Shown: positions 14,448 to 22,455, counted from the first letter of the stretch. The stretch: 25,850 nucleotides of DNA from Promicromonosporaceae bacterium (GCA_009780755.1 WQZL01000004.1:1-25850); one strand, 5' to 3'. The notes: a model not told the origin generated them from the sequence alone. Numbers and translations: made by a program.

Positions 14448-14532
14448 TGCAGATTTACGCGAACCTGTTGTGCAAATTCATGAAGACCTGTTGTGCAGAT
14501 TTACGTGAACCTGTTGCGCAAATTCATGACAG
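14441..14532. repeat. Four-copy 23-bp direct-repeat array (array B) upstream of AAA_14 copy 2
   Basis: Cores start at 14441, 14464, 14487 and 14510, exactly 23 bp apart. Copies 1 and 3 read CCTGTTGTGCAGATTTA. Copies 2 and 4 read CCTGTTGTGCAAATTCA and CCTGTTGCGCAAATTCA. The odd/even alternation suggests duplication of a two-copy unit. Geometry equals array A; sequence does not. Confidence 0.92.
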
Positions 14533-14559
14533 CCGACAGGCGGTTCAGCAGCTGCGGCT

Positions 14560-14805
14560 CTACTGCCACAGGCCATCGGCGGCCTGGAAGAAGGCGCGCC
14601 ACAGCTTGGAATGGCGGGCGCGTTCTCGCACCACGTTGTCTACGTAGTGCCGCATCAGGCGAGCGTCCTCGGCAGAAGCGAGCGGCAGGCAATGTCCGCC
14701 CAGCTCGGTATCGAACACGTTCCCGATCAACTCGGGAACCGGACTTCCGTCGCGCAAAGCAACCCAAAACCACGGCAGAGAGCCGGTTCGGCGAGGAGGA
14801 GGCAA
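14560..14805 (-). pseudogene. Duplicated 3' end of the MoxR gene fused to unrelated sequence
   Basis: The 106 bp at 14566-14671 repeat 16192-16297 with only about four differences. They encode the last 35 residues of the MoxR protein (EDARLMRHYVDNVVRERA...), including the TAG stop. Upstream the open frame continues for about 45 codons into sequence unrelated to MoxR (PWFWVALRDGSPVPELIGN...) and has only a TTG start without a ribosome site. I take it as a gene fragment. It marks one edge of the secreted-protein cassette; the true MoxR tail marks the other. Confidence 0.8.
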
Positions 14806-14823
14806 CCCACGGGGGACAACCTC

Positions 14824-15525
14824 TTAGTGGCTCAGCGGGTCCATCTGGCAATCCCAGGCGACGCCCTCGTCCAGGTAGGCGCCGTCTGACAGTTGAGGCC
14901 GGCAATCCCAGTCGTGCTGATCCCAAAGCAGCTGGAGTTCCTTTTCGGTCAGTGGATGCTTCGGATCGTGCTCGTAAACGAAGGCGCATACGTCTACCAC
15001 CTCGCGGAGTTGACGGTAGGTGAAATCAGGCGGCACCACTGAGTTGCGAACTAGGCAATCAACTACCAAGTCGTTGAAATCCTCGCCGTCAGGGTTCAAT
15101 CGGATTAGATCCCAGAGAATCCAGAGATCGTTCCAGTAGCGAAACTCACAATCCGCAATTGCACTCCGCAATTCGGGATCGACATCAGGCCAATACCCAT
15201 AATGGGATGTTTGAAGAGCGAATCCCCCTAGTCCATCTTCTGTGATCGTGGTTACAGTCGCAGCTACTGAAGCAAATTCAAGCTCGACATCTCGGAAACA
15301 CGCTGTCGCCGCTTCGGCGGCCTCCCGCATCTCAGCCAATGTCAACTCGCCATCGACAACGATTGCCCGCACTAAGTCCGACTCGGCCCGCGCATACACA
15401 CGCGCAAACTCATCAGCCCACGGATTGTAAGTAGGCTCCTCCGCAGCGCTTGCACAAGCCCCCACTGCTATTAGTAGTGCGGCAGCAAACGCCGCTTTAG
15501 CGCGCTTGCCCTCAACGACAGGCAC
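14824..15525 (-). CDS. Cysteine-rich lipoprotein of unknown function
   Basis: No family recognised. The N-terminus is a lipoprotein signal: KRAK, a hydrophobic stretch, then VGAC at residues 21-24 counted from the GTG at 15525. The mature part (about 210 residues) is acidic and Trp/Tyr-rich, with six further cysteines (CFRD, DCEFRYW, DCLVRN, VCAFVY, WDCRPQ, WDCQMD) that could form three disulfides outside the membrane. A TTG two codons earlier (15531) is possible, but AAGG nine bases before the GTG fits better. The upstream gene stops at 15532, so the two are one unit. Third-position A/T is commoner than in the neighbours, which suits an acquired cassette. Confidence 0.75.
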   Translation of the reverse strand: MPVVEGKRAKAAFAAALLIAVGACASAAEEPTYNPWADEFARVYARAESDLVRAIVVDGELTLAEMREAAEAATACFRDVELEFASVAATVTTITEDGLGGFALQTSHYGYWPDVDPELRSAIADCEFRYWNDLWILWDLIRLNPDGEDFNDLVVDCLVRNSVVPPDFTYRQLREVVDVCAFVYEHDPKHPLTEKELQLLWDQHDWDCRPQLSDGAYLDEGVAWDCQMDPLSH

Positions 15526-15531
15526 TCTCAA

Positions 15532-15903
15532 CTACCTTCTGAGCGTCCGGCCGGAGTCCGAGTAGTGACCCGCTGCAGTTATGCTGGAGATGGAACCCGA
15601 TGCAGACCTCCAAGGGCCACGAGAAGTATTTCGCGGGAATCCTAAGATGGGGCCACGAGTGCTGACGAAAGCCTGGATTTCCTGGCCGCCCACACAACCC
15701 ACCCGCACGTAAACGTTCCGCGTTGTGCGCAAGTTGCCCCCACAACTGAGGACGATCGGACCGGTGATGGATTGGGCTCGGGACATTGTGTAAAACGGGC
15801 AAGCCGGAGCGACCGCCGAGGCCGGAGCGGCGACAGCAACACCGCCGACAAGCAGCGCCTCAACCACCCCGAAGGTCAACAACTTGTTCTTGATCTTGCT
15901 CAT
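15532..15903 (-). CDS. Small secreted protein of unknown function
   Basis: The 123-residue protein starts at ATG 15903, preceded by AGGAG with a good spacer; 21 upstream codons in frame are excluded on that basis. MSKIKNKL, a hydrophobic run and APASA form a standard Sec signal peptide with cleavage near residue 32. The mature part, about 90 residues, has three cysteines (ACPFY, LSCGG, VGCVGG), is Gly/Ser/Arg-rich and ends in TLRR. No known domain is seen. The size and pairing with a lipoprotein gene could fit a secreted effector or surface protein; this is inference. Confidence 0.7.
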   Translation of the reverse strand: MSKIKNKLLTFGVVEALLVGGVAVAAPASAVAPACPFYTMSRAQSITGPIVLSCGGNLRTTRNVYVRVGCVGGQEIQAFVSTRGPILGFPRNTSRGPWRSASGSISSITAAGHYSDSGRTLRR

Positions 15904-16017
15904 GGCTTTCTCCTGTGAGGAATGAAAAAGTCTGCGGCCACGATTGCAGCCACTAGGAGGGTACACACAGTCAAATCACTCCTGCCACCCGGCATCAAGC
16001 GAGAACCAACCCCCTTG

Positions 16018-16118
16018 CGTCATTCTGCGCGGAGCGAAGCGGAGTCGCAGAACCTCGTCCCAGACGGTTACCCGTAACTCTAGGTTCTTCCGACTTACTG
16101 CGCTCGCCCAGAATGACG
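16018..16118. repeat. REP-like inverted repeat pair
   Basis: CGTCATTCTG (16018-16027) and CAGAATGACG (16109-16118) are perfect reverse complements closing a 101-bp unit. Inside, AGAACCT (16049-16055) pairs with AGGTTCT (16082-16088). GCG-rich ends (TGCGCGGAGCGAAGC) are typical of actinobacterial intergenic palindromes. Confidence 0.8.
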
Positions 16119-16134
16119 GCGTGAGCGATTCCTG

Positions 16135-16174
16135 CTGGTTGAGCGGATTTGTGCGGCTTCGTTGAGCAAACTTC
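16135..16174. repeat. Degenerate two-copy 23-bp array (array D)
   Basis: GTTGAGC recurs 23 bp apart at 16138 and 16161. The flanking bases follow the odd/even pattern of array B: copy a reads GTTGAGCGGATTT (B odd GTTGTGCAGATTT) and copy b GTTGAGCAAACTTC (B even GTTGTGCAAATTC). It lies 12 bp from the MoxR stop. The GGTTGAG start also resembles a REP arm, so a chance match is possible. Confidence 0.4.
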
Positions 16175-16185
16175 AGGGTCGCGAC

Positions 16186-17295
16186 CTAGCCCCACAGGCC
16201 ATCGGCGGCCTGGAAGAAGGCCCGCCACGGCTTGGAATGGCGGGCGCGTTCTCGCACCACGTTGTCTACGTAGTGCCGCATCAGGCGAGCGTCTTCGTCG
16301 GAACCCTTGAGGGCAATGCCCACCAGGCCGCGAGCCACGTCAGCGGCGCTGACCTCACCGTCGCCCAGGTAGCGAGCGGCCAGGGAGGAGGCGATAGCCA
16401 CGTTCACGGCCTCGGCGGTGGACATGACGGCCTCGGGGCGCTTGACGGGCGTTCCCGATGCAGTAGCGCCTGTGCGCAGGTCAGCAAAGGCTGTGACCAG
16501 CACATCCATCACATCCGGCGCCAGTGGTGGACGATGCTCGCCTAGTTCCGCGTCGAGCGCACCCACGATCAGCTCGGCCTCAAAAGCCCGGTCGCGGATG
16601 GGACGGACCGTCTCGAAGTTGAACCTCCGCTTAAGCGCGGCGGACATTTCGTGGACGCCGCGGTCGCGCAGGTTGGCGGTGGCGATGACGTTGAAGCCGG
16701 GGCGAGCGGCAACCTGACTCTCCAGTTCGGGCACCATGAGCAGCTTCTCGGAAAGGATCGAGACGAGGGTGTCTTGAATTTCGGGAGGGCAGCGGGTGAT
16801 CTCCTCGAAGCGCACCAACATCCCGGCCTGCATGGCCCGGTATACCGGAGAGGGGACGAGCGCGCGCTGACTTGGGCCTTCGGCGATGAGTAGGGCGTAG
16901 TTCCAGGAGTAGCGGATGTGATCTTCAGTGGTGCCGACCGAACCCTGCACGGTGAGGCTCGAAGCACCGGAGATGGCCGCTGCCAGCAGCTCGGAAAGCA
17001 TCGACTTGGCCGTGCCCGGCTCCCCCACCAGCATCAGCCCCTGGCGACCCAGCAGGGTGACGATGGCGCGATCTACCAGCGGGTCATCACCATAGAACTT
17101 GCGGCCCACCTGCAACTTAGGGTCGCCGATGATGAAAGAACGCACAGCTCGGGGCGATAGACGCCATCCCGGCGGAAGCTCGGCGCCGCTCTTCGCGTCG
17201 GCCGCGGCTAAGGCAACCAGTTCGGCGGCGTAACGATGCTCGGCTGGGGGCCGCAGCTCCGTCTGCTCGGTTGATGTCGGCTTTGTCTTCGGCAT
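16186..17295 (-). CDS. MoxR-type AAA+ ATPase (YehL-like)
   Basis: The 369-residue protein has a Walker A GEPGTAKS (91-98), a Walker B-like VRFEEI (161-166) with Glu in place of the usual first Asp, sensor 1 IATANLRD with N208, and the Arg pair of LKRRFNFE (223-224). MoxR ATPases work as chaperones that remodel or load partner proteins, usually with a VWA protein. The start overlaps the stop of the DUF4132 gene as TGATG, so the two are coupled. In E. coli the homologue yehL follows yehI and precedes yehM and yehP. Here DUF5682 comes only after a 3-kb insertion carrying the cassette and an AAA_14 gene. The last 106 bp occur again at 14566-14671. Confidence 0.92.
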   Translation of the reverse strand: MPKTKPTSTEQTELRPPAEHRYAAELVALAAADAKSGAELPPGWRLSPRAVRSFIIGDPKLQVGRKFYGDDPLVDRAIVTLLGRQGLMLVGEPGTAKSMLSELLAAAISGASSLTVQGSVGTTEDHIRYSWNYALLIAEGPSQRALVPSPVYRAMQAGMLVRFEEITRCPPEIQDTLVSILSEKLLMVPELESQVAARPGFNVIATANLRDRGVHEMSAALKRRFNFETVRPIRDRAFEAELIVGALDAELGEHRPPLAPDVMDVLVTAFADLRTGATASGTPVKRPEAVMSTAEAVNVAIASSLAARYLGDGEVSAADVARGLVGIALKGSDEDARLMRHYVDNVVRERARHSKPWRAFFQAADGLWG

Positions 17296-20200
17296 CAGAG
17301 GCTGGCCTTCTTCTCGTAGTCGGGGTCAAACGGCCCGAGCGCCGCGAGCGCGGCATAGTCGGCGTAACATTCGGCGAGCAGCACGGGCGGCACCTCGGCA
17401 AGCGGCACCAGGCTGTGACGACCCTTGGCGCGGCGGAAGCCTAGCCCCTCGGTGGCGCAGGTGATGTTCTCTTCGGGCAGGTAGGAACCGGTGAACCGCA
17501 GCACCGCCACCAATCCCACGGAGGTGAACGCCTTCGTGTACTCGCTGAACCAGCCGCCGTCCTCTCCGGCGCCACGCAGGTAGCCGCGCTTGCCTGCCAC
17601 GCCCCTAAAGGAGAAGGTGTCGGTCAGGTGGCCGCGCAAGTCGGTCAGCTCGGTGGCGCCCTCGGGGAAGCTCGGCCTGATCGCCTCCGCCGCAAACTGC
17701 TCGAAAAGTGGCGTCACCTCGTAATCGGCCAGGTGTGTCCGCCACGCCTCAACCTCGGCGGCGGGCAGCAACGTGTGGTGGGCCAGCCCGATCCGAGCCT
17801 GCGGGTCGAACATCACCGACTCATCGCTCGCGTCAATGAATTCGCCGTCCTCTGCGGGGCGGAAGGCCCGTTGTGCGGGGCCGGGGTTTTCCAGCCAGAC
17901 CAGCCGGGTAATGAGTTGGGAGACGAGCGGGTGGACAGCCAAGAACTCGGTGAAGTCGGCGGCGCTCCAGGTGCGCCCGGCGCACATGGCCTCGTATAGC
18001 CGAGCGGTTTGCAGGGTGAGTACGGCCTTTAGTTCCTTGCGGGCGGTCGTGAGCTGCTTCTTGGCGGCGGTGACCAGTTCCTCGTCGTCGCCGACGCGGG
18101 GACTGGGCAGCGCCTTCAGCGGCTTGCCGTCGGCATCGGACAGCTCGATCTTGGCGCCTGGGCCGACCCGGCCTAGGAACTCGCGCGGCCCGTAGTCGAG
18201 GCGCAGCAGTCGGTCTTTGCCGAACCCGGCAGTGGGGATGGTGCGGTCGGCCAGCTCATCGGGCGTCCAGCCGCGCTGCTCGGCTAGGCGCTCGACGAGT
18301 TCGCGGGCCTTGGCTTGCACTGTGGCCTGCTTGAAGCGCCGGGAGATGGATAGCAGCAGTTGGATGGCCGCCGGATCGCCGTTGGCGTACAGGGCGGTGA
18401 CCAGGCTTTCCACCTGTGAGCGCCGCCCGCCGTGATCGCGGATGTATGCCTGCACGGCGGTGGCGAGTTCGATGCCGGGCAACCGCGTGGTGAGTGCGAG
18501 CAGGCCCTTATCGGCGACGGCCGAACCGAGGTACGTCTTCTGATGGGCCTGATAGGCCAGGGCGATCTGCCGCTCCAAAGGGATGGCGGCAGCCTGCTCG
18601 TAGTAGGCGAACATCTCCGGCTTGTAGTTGTTGCGGCGAGCGTTGGCCAGGCTGCTTTGCGCCCAGCGATATTGCTGCTCGCCTTCGGTAGCCGCGTGTT
18701 CCCGGCTCTCCTCCTCGGCAGGATGTCGCGTGTCGTAGGCAATCCAGGAGCGCAGCGCGTGCCGTCCGATCTCGGCGGCATCCTCGGGGTGGAGGCGGGA
18801 GAGGTAGCGACCGAAGAGGCCCACCGTGCCGTCCGGTTCCTTGAGCTTAACGGCGAAGACGAACCACCATCTGATGATCTGCGGGTCAACGAGGCTGCCA
18901 TCGGCCCAGCGAGCAGCCGGAATCGCGTCAAGAGGGAACCAGGAGAAGGAGGCGGGTGGGGCGGCCTTTAACCCCTTGATGGCCTCGGCGGTCAGAACGT
19001 TCGGGGCCAGGTCGCCGGAAATGTCGTCGCCCAGGGTTTCCAAGGCGGTGAGCAGGGCGGCGCGCACGGGGTCGCGTTTCTCTTGTCTTAACGCGGCCCG
19101 CAGCGGGGCGATGGCCACCGGGTCATCCTGGGCGGCGAGCCAGCCCGCCGCGGCGGCCCGAATCTCCCCCTTACCGCTGGCCAATCCCTGTTCGGCCAGG
19201 GTGGCTTTAGCCGGATGCCCCGACAGAGCGGCCTGAGCGAGCGGGCGGTTGGTCTTCGAGTCACCCAGCGCGACGGCGGCCACCTTGGGCAGCCCGGCGG
19301 CGGGCAGCACAGGGAAGTGTTGCAGCAGGCGCAGCGCCCGGTTCACCTGGTAGGCGTCGCCGGTGAGCCAGTGTTCCAGCACGTCGGGCCGCTCGGCGAA
19401 GTAGGGCCAGGCGGCCTCAGCGCTAATGGATTCGTAGTCGTCGAAAAGGTCGGCGGGGTTGAAGACGAAACCCGCCGGGGTGTTGTTGATGCCGGAACGG
19501 GTGGCGGCATCGGCGATCACGCGCAGGTCAGTGTCATCGTCGATGCGCTGGCGCACGATCCCGCGCGGGTAGTTGCTGCGGGTGGCCGCCGCTAGGCGCA
19601 GCAGGTGGATCAGGTTTAGGGATGGCGCCGCCTCCGCGATCCAGTAACTGTTGTACTTGCGCAGGAGGTGGCTCGACCTGTCTACCTTTGTGACCTCGCC
19701 GTTGGCGACTCGAATCAAGTCTGCTATATCGGCCTGCGTCACAGAGCGGGCGCGCGCCAGGTGCTTTTCTTGCCAGAGGTAGACCTTTTCCCTGGCGGCC
19801 TTAGCCTTGGCGATGCTTGCCTCGCATCGAGCAATTTCGGCATCCAGTGCGCGGCGAACCTCGGCGATGACGGCCTCCCCGGCCGTCACGTCGGGAATCG
19901 GTTCCCAGGGCGGAAGCACCAGCGGCTCGTCCGGCACCGTGTCGGCAGCGATGGCCTCCCGGCGCTGCGCGGCCTGCTCGACAAGGGCGCCCACCTTGGC
20001 TCCGGCGGCCACGGCCTCGGCCAGCAACGCGGCCCCAACTTCATTACGACCCAGCCATTCGACCAGGTCACCAGCCTTGGTGGTGGCCTTGGCCAGCACG
20101 GGCGGCAATACCTGGGCGCGCTGTTCGTCGGTCATGGCCGCAAGCGCCCGCAGCGCAACGGGCCGCACGCCCTTGGCGCCGTCGATGGTGAAGGCGGCAA

Positions 20201-20981
20201 CCACCGGAGCCAACGCCTCGCGCACTGCCGTAACCTTCTCGGCGCGTTCGGCCAGGAAAGCGCGAGCTTCGGCATTGAGTTTGCTGGCGACAACCGGGGT
20301 GAGATCGATGCCGTGGGCGGCGAGCAGGTCATCCAGGCCGGGCAGCAGGTGCGGCTCCCAGCCACCATGCCACAGTTCGGCCTCCTGGCAGAGCGCGAGG
20401 ATGGCAACCACGCCCGGCGTCAACCCCCCGAGTTCAGCCTCGCTGGCCTCGGCCGCGATCTGCACCACGAACTCGGCCCGCCATTGCGGTAGCCGCTTAG
20501 CGAGCAGATCGTAATCCCGCTTGTTGACGCTGTAAGTACCGGTCACATCGTTGAGCAGCGCCGTTAGCCAAACCGGGGCGCCCTTGACCGTGCGGTTCAC
20601 ATCAAGGGCAACAGCGGCGAGCAGGCGACCAAACCGGGCGAACTGCTCCGGGGAGGCATTCGTGCCGTAAAAGCGGTTGCGGCGGCCCTGCACGCTGCCG
20701 GGCTTGACGCCGATCTTACGGAGCGTATCGGCCGCTGTCCCCCGGATCTCGGGGTACCAACCTTTAAGGGTGCCGGGTTCACCCAGCAGCGTGTTTAGCC
20801 GCGGATCTTTGGCCTGCTCCAGCTCGTAGACGAGATTTGCCTCGTCACCCGCGTGCACGTAGGCCAGCGCCCGTTCAAATAGTTGCTCGGATTCCGCCTT
20901 CAGCGGTTCCAACGCCTCCCGCAAAAGCCCATTCGGCTTATCCCCAGCCAACGCGCCCTTAACCCGCCCCAAAATCGACAT
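17295..20981 (-). CDS. DUF4132-type large protein (YehI/MolR-like)
   Basis: The protein is 1228 residues from ATG 20981 and cytoplasmic, without signal or membrane segment. The N-terminal two thirds are Ala/Leu-rich and helical, with HEAT-like stretches (for example around residues 540-660, AAVALGDSKTNRPLAQAAL...). The DUF4132 domain lies at about 905-1085 (GFGKDRLLRLDYGPREF ... ADFTEFLAVHPLVSQLITRLVW). E. coli YehI, also called MolR, is of similar size and heads the same gene set. Twenty-five upstream codons in frame are rejected because they run through intergenic sequence. CAGAAT ends seven bases before the ATG, a possible -10 for a leaderless mRNA, but no -35 is clear. It is the first gene of the minus-strand operon; function unknown. 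Confidence 0.9.
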   Translation of the reverse strand: MSILGRVKGALAGDKPNGLLREALEPLKAESEQLFERALAYVHAGDEANLVYELEQAKDPRLNTLLGEPGTLKGWYPEIRGTAADTLRKIGVKPGSVQGRRNRFYGTNASPEQFARFGRLLAAVALDVNRTVKGAPVWLTALLNDVTGTYSVNKRDYDLLAKRLPQWRAEFVVQIAAEASEAELGGLTPGVVAILALCQEAELWHGGWEPHLLPGLDDLLAAHGIDLTPVVASKLNAEARAFLAERAEKVTAVREALAPVVAAFTIDGAKGVRPVALRALAAMTDEQRAQVLPPVLAKATTKAGDLVEWLGRNEVGAALLAEAVAAGAKVGALVEQAAQRREAIAADTVPDEPLVLPPWEPIPDVTAGEAVIAEVRRALDAEIARCEASIAKAKAAREKVYLWQEKHLARARSVTQADIADLIRVANGEVTKVDRSSHLLRKYNSYWIAEAAPSLNLIHLLRLAAATRSNYPRGIVRQRIDDDTDLRVIADAATRSGINNTPAGFVFNPADLFDDYESISAEAAWPYFAERPDVLEHWLTGDAYQVNRALRLLQHFPVLPAAGLPKVAAVALGDSKTNRPLAQAALSGHPAKATLAEQGLASGKGEIRAAAAGWLAAQDDPVAIAPLRAALRQEKRDPVRAALLTALETLGDDISGDLAPNVLTAEAIKGLKAAPPASFSWFPLDAIPAARWADGSLVDPQIIRWWFVFAVKLKEPDGTVGLFGRYLSRLHPEDAAEIGRHALRSWIAYDTRHPAEEESREHAATEGEQQYRWAQSSLANARRNNYKPEMFAYYEQAAAIPLERQIALAYQAHQKTYLGSAVADKGLLALTTRLPGIELATAVQAYIRDHGGRRSQVESLVTALYANGDPAAIQLLLSISRRFKQATVQAKARELVERLAEQRGWTPDELADRTIPTAGFGKDRLLRLDYGPREFLGRVGPGAKIELSDADGKPLKALPSPRVGDDEELVTAAKKQLTTARKELKAVLTLQTARLYEAMCAGRTWSAADFTEFLAVHPLVSQLITRLVWLENPGPAQRAFRPAEDGEFIDASDESVMFDPQARIGLAHHTLLPAAEVEAWRTHLADYEVTPLFEQFAAEAIRPSFPEGATELTDLRGHLTDTFSFRGVAGKRGYLRGAGEDGGWFSEYTKAFTSVGLVAVLRFTGSYLPEENITCATEGLGFRRAKGRHSLVPLAEVPPVLLAECYADYAALAALGPFDPDYEKKASL

Positions 20982-21093
20982 AACCCCAATTCTGCCCGAC
21001 AACCCCCGCCAAACCGTCCAGCCAAACCCGCGACGAACTGCCGAACAGCTGGGCAAAACTCGATTAGGACGTGATAGGTGGGACGATGGTGCT

Positions 21094-22455
21094 GTGGATG
21101 CCGGGACGCTTGCTAAGTTGTTGAGCCGTGAGGGGCGGGCGCTGTTGTCGGCGCTGCCGCCTTATGACGAGAAGCAGGCGATGGTGCTGGCCGAGGGGCT
21201 GCGCAAACGCGGGGTTGACCCTGATCTGGCCGCCGCCGCGCTCACCCAGACGAGGCTGCGGGCCAAGGCCGCCGCGAAGTTGGGACCGTTCGCGGATGGG
21301 ATGTACTTCACGCCTGACGGGTTGGAACAAGCCACGCGGCTTACCGTCGCGGCCTTGCACGCCCGCAGGTACGTCGCCGCCGGAGTCACCCGCGTAGCCG
21401 ATCTGACCTGCGGCATCGGCGCCGATTCGCTGGCCTTTGCCGGGGTGGGTCTGGAGGTGCTGGCCACCGACATCGACCTGGTGACGGCAATGATCGCCAA
21501 GGTGAACCTGCGGCCCTTCCCAGAGGCCGAGGTGCGGCATCTCGACGGACTTTCCCTCGATCTGGCCGTCGAGAGGGTGGACGGCATCTACGCCGACCCA
21601 GCCCGCCGAAAAGGCGGCAAGCGCATCTTCGACCCGGCCGCCTATGCCCCGCCGCTCGATGCCGTCTGGGCGCTGCGTTCTCAGGCATCGGCGGTGGGCA
21701 TAAAGGTGGGGCCAGGCGTCCCACATCAGGGACTCCCCGAGGATGCCGAGGTGCAGTGGGTGTCCGTGGATGGCGATGTGGTGGAGGCGGGCCTGTGGTT
21801 CGGGCCGCTCGCTCTCGACGGGCCGGGCCGAAGCGCACTACTGCTGCGCGAACACGAGGGCCGCACTCTCAGCCGAGAGCTGCGGGCTGCCCCGCCTTCG
21901 GTGGTTGAGCCTGCCGAAATCGCCGACGCCGGCACTTCCTTGGTTTCGACACGGGCCGCAAGCGACCCTACTCAACCAACCGATCCTGGGCGGTTGAGTA
22001 GAGAGCGCAGCGATCGTGTCGAAACCACCACCACCGATGGAGGTGTCGGCGAATACGTTTATGAGCCGGATGGGGCGGTGATTCGAGCGGGACTGGTGGC
22101 CGAGGCCGCCGCCGAACTGGGCGGGTGCCTGCTCAATCCGACCATCGCCTACATAACCACCGACTCCCCTGCTCCGGCCATATCCGTCGATCCGGCGTTG
22201 GGTCAGGCACCCATCGCCACCGGCTACCGAGTGCTGGACACCATGCCGTTCGGCGTCAAGCGACTCAAGGCGTATCTGCGGGAGCGCGACGTGGGCCGGG
22301 TCACCATCAAGAAGCGGGGCACAGCCGTCACCCCCGAGACGCTGCGCCCCCAATTGTCCCTACGCGGCAACAACGAGGCCACCATCATCCTCACCCGCAT
22401 CGGCCCCGCCCAAAGCATCCTGATCGTCGAACCGTTATCGCAACAACCCGCGTGA
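21094..22455 (+). CDS. Class I SAM-dependent methyltransferase with THUMP-like C-terminal domain
   Basis: The 453-residue protein has an N-terminal helical part, the SAM-binding motif I VADLTCGIGADSLAFA (101-116), an acidic strand ATDID (124-128), and YADPARRKGGKR (166-177), the likely catalytic loop. The C-terminus (about 318-450, GEYVYEPDGAVIRAGL ... MPFGVKRLKAYL) matches the THUMP-like domain common in actinobacterial homologues; an RNA substrate is suspected but unproven. Between, about residues 270-315 are encoded by a REP-like palindrome inserted in frame. The start is a GTG at 21094 with only a weak distant AGGTGG. It is transcribed away from the DUF4132 gene across a 112-bp gap. Confidence 0.88.
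   Translation: MDAGTLAKLLSREGRALLSALPPYDEKQAMVLAEGLRKRGVDPDLAAAALTQTRLRAKAAAKLGPFADGMYFTPDGLEQATRLTVAALHARRYVAAGVTRVADLTCGIGADSLAFAGVGLEVLATDIDLVTAMIAKVNLRPFPEAEVRHLDGLSLDLAVERVDGIYADPARRKGGKRIFDPAAYAPPLDAVWALRSQASAVGIKVGPGVPHQGLPEDAEVQWVSVDGDVVEAGLWFGPLALDGPGRSALLLREHEGRTLSRELRAAPPSVVEPAEIADAGTSLVSTRAASDPTQPTDPGRLSRERSDRVETTTTDGGVGEYVYEPDGAVIRAGLVAEAAAELGGCLLNPTIAYITTDSPAPAISVDPALGQAPIATGYRVLDTMPFGVKRLKAYLRERDVGRVTIKKRGTAVTPETLRPQLSLRGNNEATIILTRIGPAQSILIVEPLSQQPA
21903..22026. repeat. REP-like palindrome inside the methyltransferase gene
   Basis: An arm running from GGTTTCGACACG to CTACTCAACC (21942-21977) faces its inverted partner, from GGTTGAGTAG to CGTGTCGAAACC (21992-22026), across 14 bp. 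A third partial copy, GGTTGAGCCTGCCGAAATC, starts at 21903. Its length keeps the reading frame. Confidence 0.85.

Larger units (their letters stand above)
15904..16185. other. Non-coding spacer between the secreted-protein gene and the MoxR gene
   Basis: I see no convincing gene in these 282 bp. They hold the leader of the small secreted gene, a REP-like inverted repeat and a degenerate two-copy repeat array, both listed separately. Confidence 0.6.

Noticed and set aside
14560..14805. A separate small gene
   Set aside because: Only a TTG start without ribosome site, and half of it is a copy of the MoxR gene end; treated as a fragment.
15994..16228. Short minus-strand open frame between the secreted gene and the MoxR gene
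   Set aside because: It translates a REP-like palindrome and overlaps the MoxR stop; no start signal.
19668..20492. 274-codon plus-strand open frame opposite the DUF4132 gene
   Set aside because: It mirrors high-GC codon structure of the real gene; its Gly/Arg/His-rich translation shows no domain and no ribosome site.
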